Shown: piece after piece, positions 1 through 8,698 of the stretch | Layout of the letters: every line of letters starts with the position of its first letter | Numbering within the stretch: the stretch's first letter is position 1 | DNA from: Phoronis ovalis | Lineage: Eukaryota > Phoronida > Phoronidae | DNA length: 12,395 bases | Assembly: GCA_028565635.1 (NCBI GenBank) | Contig: JAOXYB010041105.1 | Coordinates: forward strand, 612-13,006 | Direction: 5' to 3' | The notes under the pieces: model-generated | Told to the model about the DNA's origin: nothing | Database searches by the model: none | The model's input: the letters and a program-made list of their open reading frames with translations, nothing else | Position numbers and translations under genes: made by a program

Positions 1-816
1 ATTCAGTTAGATTCAAGATCATTGGGTATATGAATTAATGTATCATTAATCATCGTCCAGTACATTTTTATATCCCGCACGTTCCAGCCTCGTAAATATT
101 ACAATGTTTCGTGGAAAGTCGATCAACCACTCCCGTCAATTTCGATCTGGGCACGTGAGCGATTGCAGAATACCTCCTACTAACCTGCGAGAAGAATCGC
201 GGAAATATCTCAAAGTAGTAAAGTTTCAATAGTTAAGTGACACAATAGACTATACCGCTAATGCCTATGCAAAACCCCGAGACAGGCCGATCACGGGTGC
301 AGCCGGTCCAAGCATTCCAAACTTCGAAACCTCCTTTTATTTATATAGATTAGCATCATTGAATTTAATTAGACTAGTGCATGCATTTGGGACTCCTATT
401 GGGTAATCAATAAAAAAATTAAAGGATATAATTATTTTAATGACTAATCAACAGCTCTCTATCGGGATATTTTAGAATTCAAAGAAAAACATTCTGTACA
501 CTACCATACTTATGCTAAATATACCACAAGATATAACTAATGAATGTTTAGCTAAGAACACACTTTAATTATAACTAATTGGATTTCAAGCTAACATTTG
601 TGTACATTTGCGGCCGGATGACGCTGTTCCTTGACGCCGTTAATTACAAGAAATGTTGTCCTCTTGGGAAAAGCTATATATTGTCCTGTGGGTGAGGTAT
701 GTATTATTATAATTCATGGCTGTGGTCTGTTCCTGTCTGGGTTGCTGTGTGCCTTGAAGAAGCTGATTGTTCATGAATTATATTGAAACAGAAACAGCTT
801 TGAGTTGAGCACAAAC
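1..816. other. Gene-poor stretch, probably intron of the 817-992 gene
   Basis: The part from 1 to 350 is of mixed composition and 350-600 is very AT-rich. I see no exon with both good borders. A 44-codon Gln-rich frame (minus, 640-774) is present but has no supporting signals. If the exon at 817-992 is real, this region is the beginning of its next intron. Confidence 0.4.
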
Positions 817-992
817 CTTCAGAGTGTCAATTGTTAGTACTGTGTTGGTACTCCTTTCCGTGATCGATTCAAAGCGTTTCTGATTAGAAGACGAAGCTTT
901 CTCTCTTACGTATTCATGGTAAGCGGCAGGGTCATCTAAACTGTTAAACTCCTCAGTACAAGGAGATCTCTTTCCATTATCTGCAGACATTT
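817..992 (-). CDS. First coding exon of an unidentified gene (58 codons, partial)
   Basis: A good acceptor (TAATATTGTTTTCAG) precedes 992, the ATG is at 990-988, and the exon closes at AAG|GTTTGT (donor at 816) in phase 0. The 58 residues start MSADNGKRSP and include FNSLDDPAAYHEYVREK and a final TVLTIDTLK. The segment is hydrophilic with a charged helix-like middle and no signal peptide, suggesting a soluble cytosolic or nuclear protein. The acceptor right before the ATG implies a non-coding leader exon further upstream on the minus strand. No convincing next exon is visible between 1 and 816, so the gene would continue outside the window. I do not recognise the family. Reading on without splicing gives a stop at 778. 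Confidence 0.5.
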
Positions 993-1054
993 CTGAAAAC
1001 AATATTACAGAAAAACCAGCTTAAGTGCAATTAACTTGATATGATGATATTTAG

Positions 1055-1675
1055 GCTGGTAAAAGTCCGCAAAACTGTTGTGGCGGGTAGTTCTATGCAT
1101 AGTAATGTTGGCTCTTTTTGGGACAAGTTCGGTATCACAGAAGAACCCAATGGGGATATTTTAATGGCTTTATATAGCAAACCAACATATGTTTGTACAT
1201 GTTTCATGCTTAGATAAACCATATGGTAATGTAGCTTGGAAAGCCATCTCTGTTCCCCACTCACTAGCAAACTGATTTTTTTAAAATTCACCAGCCAGCT
1301 AAAAATACAGGGAAATTGTATCTGCCAGCTGAAATATTGCAGAAAGAGATGTTGTTTCATGGGGTTTGCACTTAAACAAATCATTTAGTGGTGTTGATGT
1401 GGAGAATCAGATCTTTTCCCCATCACCAGCTAGATGAACTGTTTAAGGTTTGCCACCCAGCCAGATTCAACTCGTCTGGGGAACAGATATTATGGGGACC
1501 AGACTCGGTGAGTGCTTCCGGCTATTATTGCTTTATATTATCAGATTATCTTAGTGCTGGGACTGACGTGGATGTGCCGCTGGATAGGATAGCTTTTTTA
1601 TTGAATTCTGGATGGAGACTTGATACTTTGTACGGTTTCACATCAAAGACATGTCAGAAAGTATACTTATAGTAA
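1055..1675 (+). pseudogene. Frameshifted relic with adenain/Ulp1-like cysteine protease end
   Basis: Successive open pieces lie in different forward frames, as in a decayed gene: about 1055-1214 (contains GSFWDKFGI), then short pieces to 1387, then a longer one at 1388-1672. The last piece contains GPDSVSASGYYC (residues 37-48 of that frame). This resembles the region around the catalytic Cys of adenovirus-type (C5) and Ulp1-type (C48) proteases carried by Maverick/adintovirus-like and other mobile elements, where a Cys-Gly and a later Cys are usual. Here the residue at the catalytic position is Ser (codon 1517-1519). With the frame breaks this argues for an inactive remnant. The protease identity is an inference from one motif; the degraded, multi-frame state is directly visible. 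Confidence 0.38.
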
Positions 1676-2070
1676 GTAAGATATTATGGGTCACAAAAAT
1701 CGCACAAAGCAATTATATAGGATTGGGGTTATGTTTTGGAATTTTTTGTATAGGATAAAGTATATATGACATTTTTGGTAAAGAAATCGTCCGAATTTGT
1801 TATCCTCAAAGGCCCTGCCCCATCGCTCCTTTAGCTACTTACACACCTCCAAAACTCCTGCCGGATGTTACGGTGCCGAAAGCATTGGAACTAAGTGGTG
1901 GCAATAATACTGTCAATCGTAGAGCTTCTTTGTTGTATCCGAACAGCCTGCTTCTGCGCATATAGTCAGGCAGTTGCGATTCCATATTCAGCTACAGTTG
2001 TGATTTAGTCCTGGTTCAGACGTTCTGCACTAGCTCTTGATAATCTGACTTGTGAGCTGTGCGAACAGTC

Positions 2071-2470
2071 ATGGAATCTTACATAGCCAATTGCAGAAAG
2101 TGCCCAAACTTCGAAATCTATATGTAAATCCTACCGAATGAGTTTATACATCACTGTCCATATACTTTCTCATTATCCCGCTTCAACTTCCCCTACTCCC
2201 ACTATCATCATTTCAAACTCCTGAATTCAGATTTTATCATGCAGTAAACGTGTTTTATCTTAGGCCTCACACAACAATCAGGTTTTTTTGGCAAGTACCC
2301 CACCCCTCTGGGTGTCAGCGCAGGAGTTACAAATGGTCATAGGAGTAGTGGGAGTTAAAGCTGGATAATCAGAGAGTATCTGGACGGTGATATGTGAACT
2401 CATGTGGCGAGAATTACATAGATTTCCAAGTTTAAGCACTTTCGCGGTAACTGGCTATGTAAGATTCCAT
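2071..2470. repeat. Long imperfect inverted repeat (about 150-bp arms, 97-bp spacer)
   Basis: The left arm 2071-2223 starts ATGGAATCTTACATAGCC and ends AACTCCTG. The right arm 2321-2470 is its reverse complement, starting CAGGAGTTAC and ending GGCTATGTAAGATTCCAT. Agreement runs along the whole arm with scattered substitutions and small gaps, roughly three quarters identical by eye. The spacer 2224-2320 is not part of the repeat. This could be a foldback element or two copies of one interspersed repeat inserted head to head. Confidence 0.75.
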
Positions 2471-2596
2471 GGCGATCAATCAGATCAGCGAGTTTATAAT
2501 TTTTATAGCGTGAGGCAGAATAATCCTCTAGGCTCACTTTAGAGAACTTGAATAGTCTACTACTATACATTTCTCACATTTATATATATATTTTTA

Positions 2597-2630
2597 GGGC
2601 CGTCAGACACTTTTTCCAAAGGTGCGTTTG
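2597..2630 (+). mobile_element. Solo end of the same MITE family as 6535-6802
   Basis: AGGGCCGTCAGACACTTTTT at 2597-2616, followed by CCAAAGGTGCGTTT, matches the reverse complement of the right end of the element at 6535-6802 (shared through GTGCGTTT). No clear opposite end follows; GTGTCGGACC near 2642 may be a heavily damaged one. It marks a truncated or decayed second member of the family. Confidence 0.6.
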
Positions 2631-3147
2631 TAATAAATTATGTGTGTCGGACCAGGGCCAACCTATTATCTCAGCAGCTAAGCACAAGCCACGTAGATGC
2701 ATGAACACCCATGCATTAATAACCAACATTTTATTTCTTGTAAAGCTTGTCATGGAACGCATCGAGTACAAATATATACACGTAAAATTCAACATTATAA
2801 ATAACATGATTTGCGTAATTTTACTAATAATCTGTTCAAATCTGTCATTAAGACAATGGCTGAAAAAACTTTGTGGTGTGCGCGCGGAGCTAGTTCCTTC
2901 AGTCCCTTGCCTTCGAGAAGAGTTGTGACTTTCTCGAGATTTGTAACCATTCAAAACAAATTTTTTGGGTGAATTTGCTTGAAGCTTACCTTTAACAAAT
3001 ATAAATAAAAAATAGTTTAAGAATACATGCTAACAAATGTGTACATGTAAATGTACTTTCTATTTGAGGAAGACGAGTTATAACGCATTCTACACTTCAT
3101 AAACAAATCAAATACTTTGTGTTATGAAAATCAATCATACGGAGATA

Positions 3148-3280
3148 ATTGGTTGGGACCATTAAGGGCTGCTGGAGGCAGTTCGCGTGCCGTAAAGCGG
3201 CAGACGGGGGAGGGTCCAGCAGACTGTCCCCTTTTCGTAATCGGTGTGGGGTCCGAGTCCTGCTTAAGGGCCAATGTTTT
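3148..3280 (+). ncRNA. Candidate structured Pol III-type RNA or SINE
   Basis: This is a GC-rich island in AT-rich surroundings. It contains GGTCCGAGTCC (3250-3260), which differs from the Pol III B-box GGTTCGANTCC at one position. It can fold: ATTGG (3148-3152) with CCAAT (3271-3275), TTAAG (3162-3166) with CTTAA (3263-3267), CTGCTGG (3169-3175) with CCAGCAG (3216-3222), and a small hairpin GGCA/TGCC (3177-3191). A TTTT terminator-like run follows at 3277-3280. Against it, an internal TTTT occurs at 3231-3234 and the A-box is weak. It is not a tRNA: no cloverleaf or anticodon arm can be drawn. A tRNA- or 5S-derived SINE is the main alternative. No known RNA family is recognised. Confidence 0.35.
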
Positions 3281-3608
3281 ATTTAATGAGTCTTATATAT
3301 ACTTCATTTTGAGCATAAAATTATCTTTCTAAATTGACTATAAAATCATAATAAAAGCATTGTTTTAACAATTATATGATGGAAAATAAAAAAATTGTAA
3401 TGTAGAGACCAGCGGTATAGCATTTTTTTTAAAAATAGAATACATTTTGTTTGTCTGATCTTCGTAAAGAAGACGGGTGGATATAAAAAGGGTTCAGGAA
3501 AAACATCTATCTAGCGCATCCGTACCTAACACAAATACTACATTCATTTCGGTTACACAATCGCACAATGCAGCATGCACGTAGAAAACGTTTCATACCT
3601 TCTAAAAC
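3281..3608. other. AT-rich stretch without recognisable features
   Basis: I see no coding frame, tandem repeat or inverted repeat of note between the GC-rich island and the tandem pair at 3609. Confidence 0.5.
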
Positions 3609-3730
3609 CTACTTTTAAATACAATCATTGCGAATAGGTAATGTTCCTCAACAATAAGGCAAACTTTACTTTTAAATCTAATCAAAATTGCGAATACAGT
3701 GTTCATCAAAAAAACAATCCCTTGCGAACT
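3609..3730. repeat. Two-copy diverged tandem repeat (about 57-62 bp units)
   Basis: Unit one begins CTACTTTTAAATACAATC and unit two TTACTTTTAAATCTAATC. Both continue with ATTGCGAATA, then a variant of GTGTTCATCAA and an A-rich CAA block. They are adjacent and in the same direction, with several substitutions and small indels. Confidence 0.55.
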
Positions 3731-3822
3731 TAAATGTTATCAAGCTGACAACAGGGCCACCGTTGTGATCAAGCTTAATTACATAAAGCTGCATGTACGT
3801 GCAGTAAAGATCGCAGGGGGGG

Positions 3823-4142
3823 GGGGGCAGTCAATATAAAAGTGGGTACGCATGTTCCAACAAAATTTCGCGTGAAAGGGTATGTTTTTCGAACCGCCGA
3901 TGCGTAACGCGCTTAGGGTCTGTTTTTAGCTAAAATCGCGAAAAGGGGTGTTTTTTTTGGAGGTGTGACACTTCGTTAAGGGTGTAATTTTTCCCAAAAG
4001 TCATTTCCTTGGGGGTGTATTTTTTCAAAAACCTTACTTCCTTAGAGGTGTATTTTTTGCAGAATTTCACTTCGTTAGGGCCTTTTTTGAAAACCCATGT
4101 TGGAACATGGATGGGTACCCACTTTCATACTGACTGTCCTCC
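3823..4142. mobile_element. Terminal-inverted-repeat element (MITE-like) with internal 33-bp tandem units
   Basis: The left end (about 3823-3862) reads GGGCAGTCAATATAAAAGTG, then GGTACGCATGTTCCAACA. The right end (4098-4142) is its reverse complement with a few changes, TGTTGGAACATGG through CATACTGACTGTCC. The inside is built of 33-bp tandem units; see the separate entry. There is no open frame for a transposase, so it would be non-autonomous. A run of 12 G (3816-3827) overlaps the left end and blurs the exact border and any target-site duplication. Confidence 0.7.
3900..4097 (+). repeat. 33-bp tandem units inside the element at 3823-4142
   Basis: At least three consecutive 33-bp units are clear: one starting CACTTCGTTAAGGGTG (near 3969), then CATTTCCTTGGGGGTG, then TACTTCCTTAGAGGTG, each followed by TAT/TAA and a T-run. 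A fourth, starting CACTTCGTTAGGG, runs into the right end. A more diverged 33-bp unit starting TAACGCGCTTAGGG (near 3903) suggests the array once filled the whole element. Confidence 0.65.
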
Positions 4143-4149
4143 GGGGTAA

Positions 4150-4510
4150 AGATAAGAAAATGGCATATACATTTATAAATAATGCTTTGAAGTGGGTGCA
4201 TTTGGGCGAATCGTATTATTATTTTGTCTATTCATGTTAATTTGAGATCATAAAGTATGTGTACGTCGGCAAGAGGGGATATCTTTCCACACCCATTGTG
4301 TAATTATGTAACCTCCTGATACTTAACTATTCGCCGGATTTCATGATTAGGACGTAAAGATGCTCCTATCATTTCAAAAATGCCCGGAAAATATTTAAAA
4401 TTTCCAAGTGGGTTGAGCAATCTTTGTTGGAAATTAATCTGTTAAGCCACATCCAAAGGTTTCGTTGTTATATTAACTGCACCTTGTTCACTTTTAAAAA
4501 TAGCGGACAA
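4150..4510. other. Stretch without recognisable features
   Basis: AT-rich sequence with no convincing exon, repeat pair or RNA structure visible to me. Confidence 0.45.
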
Positions 4511-4963
4511 GTCCTAATAATAGGTCCAATTAGCAATGTTTGGTCCTAACATTTTCCTATTCAAAAACTATTCCTGTTTCGAATTTAATAAAAACTCACC
4601 TGTACGATGAAATTATTGATACAGCAGTACTACGGTTGTCTTAGAGTTCGTTAGTATCAAGTTAAGAAAGTACAAGTGTACACAAATCAGTGAAAATCAA
4701 TGTAGACGCCCAGGAGATATTGTCCGCGGTCTTAATGAATCTCTCGTTGTTATTTAGGTCAATCACATGGCATGTTTTCATAAGTAGTGTGTGACCTCGT
4801 CTGTGACCTCCATCATTGCAGCAGGGATAAAACGGATAAAAGTAGTCCTAATAATAGGCCCAATATCTGATGTATTTTTAATTATTAAAAATTGGAAAGT
4901 CGACAATTTTTGCACAGGAAAGTGTTAGGACCAATACGTCAGATATTGAGCCTATTATTAGAA
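4511..4963. repeat. Three related repeat copies, two direct and one inverted
   Basis: Copy A at 4511-4575 (plus) starts GTCCTAATAATAGGTCC and includes TTTGGTCCTAAC. Copy B at 4844-4875 (plus) reads GTCCTAATAATAGGCCC then AATATCTGATGTATT. Copy C at about 4905-4963 is on the minus strand: read there it is TTCTAATAATAGGCTC, AATATCTGACGTATT, GGTCCTAACACTTTCC. B and C form a 32-bp inverted repeat around a roughly 60-bp spacer; A matches C over about 60 bp. The open frames at 4892-5244 overlap copy C and look like chance frames. Confidence 0.6.
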
Positions 4964-5501
4964 CATACAGCAAACAGAAACAAAACGTCATTTCACATAG
5001 GTTTTTTGACCTGCACGAAACTTTCAATGATCGACAAAAACAAACCTGTCGCATTTCCTCGTACTTGTGTAAAAAACGTACAAATAATTTCCAAAAATAT
5101 AATAGTATACATTGGACGTGTGTCCGGAAATCCGTCCGTGTTTCTAGAAATGATGACTGACCAGGTAGAAGAAATTTCGGTGAGAAAATCTAAAACAGTT
5201 TGGTTACCGGAAAAAAGACGCGTGAATGAGGATTGACAATTCATGTATACGATGGTTAGGGTATGTTTGCTCGATGTAGCAGTTTTGATGACCAGAATAT
5301 AAACAGGCTGAAACTTTCAAAAAATTGTCTCTGCTCTATATGACTATATATTCACATTAATAACCGATAACCTATAAAATAAAGATAATCATCTGATGCC
5401 TATTTTAAGGGTCAACCAATAAACGTTTCTTTTCTCCTTGTCTAGTAGTACAAGAGTGAGCTGGCAGCAAATACTTAGAAAAATGAGATAACTATTATAT
5501 A

Positions 5502-5640
5502 AGTTAGTTTTTCCTTGTTCCTTATTTGATTCAAATTTGGGTTCTCAATTCTCGAACTAGAGTTCTATTCTTTATCTTGATACCATCAATCGAATAAGGA
5601 AAAAGGAAGTATAGCTCCTTTTTCCTTATTGGACTAACTA
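5502..5640. repeat. Interspersed element copy 1, ends AGTTAGT/ACTAACT
   Basis: The ends AGTTAGT (5502-5508) and ACTAACT (5633-5639) are inverted. Inside are TTCCTTATTTGA, then ATCGAATAAGGAAAAAGGAA and CTTTTTCCTTATTGGA, so the right half also folds on itself. The same arrangement recurs at 8516-8613 with substitutions and an indel, which shows it is a repeat family and not a local palindrome. No coding capacity. Confidence 0.6.
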
Positions 5641-5814
5641 ATTAATTATCATCAAACATGCTCATTTCTTAATCTGGAAATAATCCCACCAATTTTTGAC
5701 AAAAAATGACATTTTCAAACTAGAAGCGCCTTATAGCAAAGGCCAGGTTGCACATGCAGAAATAGGTGGACATCCAGAGCTATTAGCATTATCCTCGACC
5801 CATGGATGTTCAAA

Positions 5815-6380
5815 GAACCTCTGGGTGACCTTTACCTCTCGTCGAAAGTTTCATGAAATTTTGAGATTTTGATTGTTTGACCTCTGAATGACTTTTTGGA
5901 CCGCAAAGTCAGCTAAGATAACCTCTAAATGGCATTTTAACTTCATTTTGAACTTTTCATCAAATTTCTGGAAATTATTTTTTTGACCTTTTGACCTCAA
6001 AATGACCACACGACCCCTAAATTACCTGTGAATGACATAAAACCATCATTTTCGTAAGTTAAATGCAATTTTAAGATTTTGACCCTTGGACCGACCCCTG
6101 AATGACCTTTTGACCTTTAAGGTCAGCTAACTTATCCCAGGGATGTCGTATGTCAAATTACATGACTGTAGCACCACTCTGTCTTGATGTAGACACTCTT
6201 CCTTATTACAATTAGCCAAAAACATGCTAAAAATAAAAAATCTGACCTTTTGACCAATAAAAGACCACAAAAATCAGTATGTTTACCTTTAGGTGACCAT
6301 ATACCATCAGTTTTGAAGGTTTTAAGACATTTTTGAAATTTGGCCTACTGACCTCAAATTGACCCCTGACCTAATTTTTG
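5815..6380. repeat. TGACC-rich degenerate repeat
   Basis: TGACC or TGACCT recurs many times in the forward direction, often paired as TGACCTTTTGACC, with TGAATGACC and AAATGACC between. Spacing is irregular, as in a decayed tandem or interspersed repeat. Similar (TGACCTTTTGACCT)-type repeats are, to my knowledge, widespread in invertebrate genomes. It carries no open frame of note. Confidence 0.6.
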
Positions 6381-6534
6381 TATGTCCCCCTCCCTACTAA
6401 GTGCACACCTCAAGTTTGGTACCTGTAGCGTTTCTAAAATATAGATGTTTGAAAATTGGAAGAAAAAAAAAGAAAAAAGATACAATCTCAATTGCGAACT
6501 CTTTCACTTGTGCGAAATTATACCCATGGCTTCC

Positions 6535-6802
6535 ATGGCCGTCAGATGGGGGGGTGCGTTGGGTGCGAACGCACCCCCCTTTGAAATGGGGGTAACCCGT
6601 GTAATGTTAAAGCACCCCCCTTTGAAATAATAACGCGCTCCGTTTTGAATTGACAGGGAGAGACGAACATTTCTTGTTTTTTGCTTGTCAATGTAATTTG
6701 AGAGCACGGAGACCTTTTTTTTTTTTTGCTTGTCAATTTCAAATCGGTAATTCTCAAAACAAAAAAAACGCACCCCCCTTTTGAAAAAGTGTCTGACGGC
6801 CC
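6535..6802. mobile_element. Non-autonomous DNA transposon (MITE) with target-site duplication
   Basis: The ends are inverted: the left reads (CA)TGGCCGTCAGA and the right, on the minus strand, (CA)GGGCCGTCAGACAC. Flanks share TGGCTTCC at 6527-6534 and 6803-6810. This can be read as an 8-bp duplication (hAT-like) or as a 5-bp GCTTC duplication with one more base pair of terminal repeat at each end. Internally, GCACCCCCCTTTGAAA-type blocks occur three times and TTTTTTGCTTGTCAAT twice (near 6677 and 6722). There is no transposase. A matching solo end lies at 2597. The open frames at 6401-6848 are only shadows of its low-complexity parts. Confidence 0.7.
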
Positions 6803-6810
6803 TGGCTTCC

Positions 6811-7373
6811 CAGGGGCCAAGAAAAACAAAAAAGAGGAACACAAGCAAATTAATACGCAGAATGCTGGAATCGAAAGGGTCTAAAGTACATGCAAATAGG
6901 CTATTGGTTACCTAATGTCAACTTCATTTTCAGTCATAATGTTACGCCATTATAAATTAAAAATTAATTGAAATCAACAATTAAGATTATTTTGAAAGAT
7001 TTTTTATTATTATCAAATGTAAATTGTGAAACACAATATGTGAATTGTGAACGAATAATTTGGATATTGAAGACTTGAATGTGAAATCCTGCATGTTACC
7101 ATGTACACACAACACTATCATACATGTATGCTGCAGCTGGCCAGGGAACATCTCTGAGATAGGAGTTAGAAATAGTAACGATTATATGTAATTTTCATAA
7201 TATGAACTACACCTTATATTTTACAATAACAATACATAAATCCCCTTACAAATTTGCTTCAAAGCACCTAAATATAACTATAGACAACATTTAGTGTGGT
7301 CAATAATAATAACCTTGAAACTTTTAGGAGAGTTAAAAGAGTAATATTTGCATTTCATGTATTTTAAGGGCAA
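6811..7373. other. 3' flank of the BtaA-like gene (likely 3' UTR down to about 7000)
   Basis: AT-rich, with no coding frame. It contains the candidate AATAAA (minus, 7003-7008). Nothing else is recognisable. Confidence 0.4.
7003..7008 (-). promoter_or_regulatory. Candidate polyadenylation signal AATAAA
   Basis: TTTATT on the plus strand reads AATAAA on the minus strand, 366 nt after the stop codon of the BtaA-like gene. It is the only canonical hexamer I see between the stop and this point, which would make 7003-7373 a 3' UTR of ordinary length. In such AT-rich DNA the hexamer could be chance. Confidence 0.35.
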
Positions 7374-8441
7374 TCAAACTATTCTGTTTACAATGTAATC
7401 TCTATAAATATAAACCCTGTCTTTTTCAAATAACTGTTCGGACAATTCTCTGTCGAAAACTAGTTGTTCTGGCAAATATACATGACCCTCGTGTTTATTT
7501 ACAAGATTCCAATAACACAAACGGGAATTCGGCTTCCCTGCAGCAATAACAGCATTAAATATTTTTACACTCATGTCATCGGAGAGCCAAGTAAAAATAT
7601 CAGATAAATTAAAAGTATCAAAACGTCTAACGTCTCCCTGTTCATTGATTTGTTCACAATACGTAAGAATATCTCCTTCTACCAGAGTTAATCTATCAAT
7701 TCGATCTCGAATGACGCAGTAATTCTCAGGTTGTAAATAAGCTGGCAGTCCGCATTTACCTGAAATATTACCAGTTAGCGTATACTCAAGGTAAAAGTTA
7801 TCTTGTATAGGAACATCACATAATACGTGTTTCAGTCTGTTTTGCAAAAAAGGGTACAAACTAATCGGGTTACTTTGCAATAATATTTTTTGCTCAAGAA
7901 ATTGAAGACCGAATGCAATTTCTACGTAAACGCGAAAGACTATTTTAAATAACACCCCTTTCCAGTCTTTCTCATACTGCTCTCTTTGCTCAGAAATGGA
8001 AGTACTTTCTAGAATGGCTTTTATTTTATTCTTAGAAATACCGATTGGTAGAAGGTACTGGCTTAAAAGGTGAATAAATTTATCTACGAATCCACAATGA
8101 ATGATACCAGATCCTATTAGACACAAATGGCCATCCCAAAACATTTGAGTTTTGTTAGATAGAAATTGGCGTATTTTATTATACACTTCGAGTCTACTAT
8201 TAGCATCATGATCACCAAACCCTAAAAGGCGTTTGAATTCTTGATAGGTCAAATGTTTTATTCCTTGTATCTTCAAAGAACATAAAGCAATCTGACTCGG
8301 AGAAAAGTCTATTGCCACCACCTCAGAAGGGTCATCCAATAATAAAGCCAGTGCATTGTCACCTGCAGCCGCTATAGACAGCACTCGATCTCCATGTTTT
8401 ATTCGTAGTCCTTTTCTTAAGACATCCGTGTCTTCCCATTT
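7374..8441 (-). CDS. BtaA-like (DUF3419) aminocarboxypropyl transferase, last exon
   Basis: This exon encodes residues 61-415 of the predicted protein and ends in TGA at 7376-7374. It starts at 8441 after a good acceptor (pyrimidine-rich TTATTTTATTTTTACAG); an in-frame TGA lies in the intron just upstream. Visible family features are KWEDTDVL (61-68), the SAM-binding loop VLSIAAAGDN (80-89), an acidic strand end AIDFSPSQ (103-110), CGLPAYLQPENY (about 290-301), FDTFNLSDIF (334-343) and YWNL (370-373). This order is that of bacterial BtaA/DUF3419 proteins. In that family the enzyme moves the 3-amino-3-carboxypropyl group of S-adenosylmethionine onto diacylglycerol, giving the homoserine lipid that BtaB later trimethylates to DGTS. 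No BtaB-like domain is fused here, unlike the fungal and algal BTA1 proteins. The frame is intact over 355 codons, so the gene looks functional. The family call is firm; the exact lipid substrate in an animal is inferred. Confidence 0.87.
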   Translation of the reverse strand, partial: KWEDTDVLRKGLRIKHGDRVLSIAAAGDNALALLLDDPSEVVAIDFSPSQIALCSLKIQGIKHLTYQEFKRLLGFGDHDANSRLEVYNKIRQFLSNKTQMFWDGHLCLIGSGIIHCGFVDKFIHLLSQYLLPIGISKNKIKAILESTSISEQREQYEKDWKGVLFKIVFRVYVEIAFGLQFLEQKILLQSNPISLYPFLQNRLKHVLCDVPIQDNFYLEYTLTGNISGKCGLPAYLQPENYCVIRDRIDRLTLVEGDILTYCEQINEQGDVRRFDTFNLSDIFTWLSDDMSVKIFNAVIAAGKPNSRLCYWNLVNKHEGHVYLPEQLVFDRELSEQLFEKDRVYIYRDYIVNRIV

Positions 8442-8515
8442 CTGTAAAAATAAAATAAGCTTTCAGCCGTAGTTGGAGACAGCTGTGTATGTGACGATTA
8501 AACTAGATCCCTTTT

Positions 8516-8613
8516 ACCTTTTCCTTATTTAATAAGGAAAGAGAATTAGTTCCTTCACTCTTTATTCATGTGAGGGTATCGAATAAAGAAACAGGAAGCA
8601 GTTCCTTATTGGA
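8516..8613. repeat. Interspersed element copy 2, within intron 2
   Basis: It shares with 5502-5640 the order CCTTTTCCTTATTT, then TTCT..CTTTAT, then ATCGAATAA(A/G)G followed by AGGAAG, and ends TTCCTTATTGGA. The flanking AGTTAGT/ACTAACT ends are missing, and the sequence continues differently after 8613. Confidence 0.55.
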
Positions 8614-8698
8614 GCGATGCCAATTTTTTTTATCAGTGTGCCTGGGCAGAACAAATCATACAATAGCAGAAATTCTAATCGCAAACTTATTTTATAGC

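Noticed and set aside
640-774. 44-codon Gln-rich minus-strand frame
   Set aside because: Too short, biased in composition, and without splice or promoter support.
2548-2954. Overlapping frames of about 125 codons on both strands
   Set aside because: They cross a transposon end and AT-rich low-complexity sequence, with no recognisable domain or exon borders.
3148-3280. tRNA gene suggested by the B-box-like sequence
   Set aside because: No cloverleaf, anticodon arm or proper T-stem can be drawn; kept only as a candidate Pol III RNA or SINE.
4892-5244. Frames of 114 (plus) and 83 (minus) codons
   Set aside because: They overlap a repeat copy, oppose each other, and show no known motif.
6401-6848. 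Several frames on both strands
   Set aside because: They are explained by the MITE's C-, G- and T-rich blocks.
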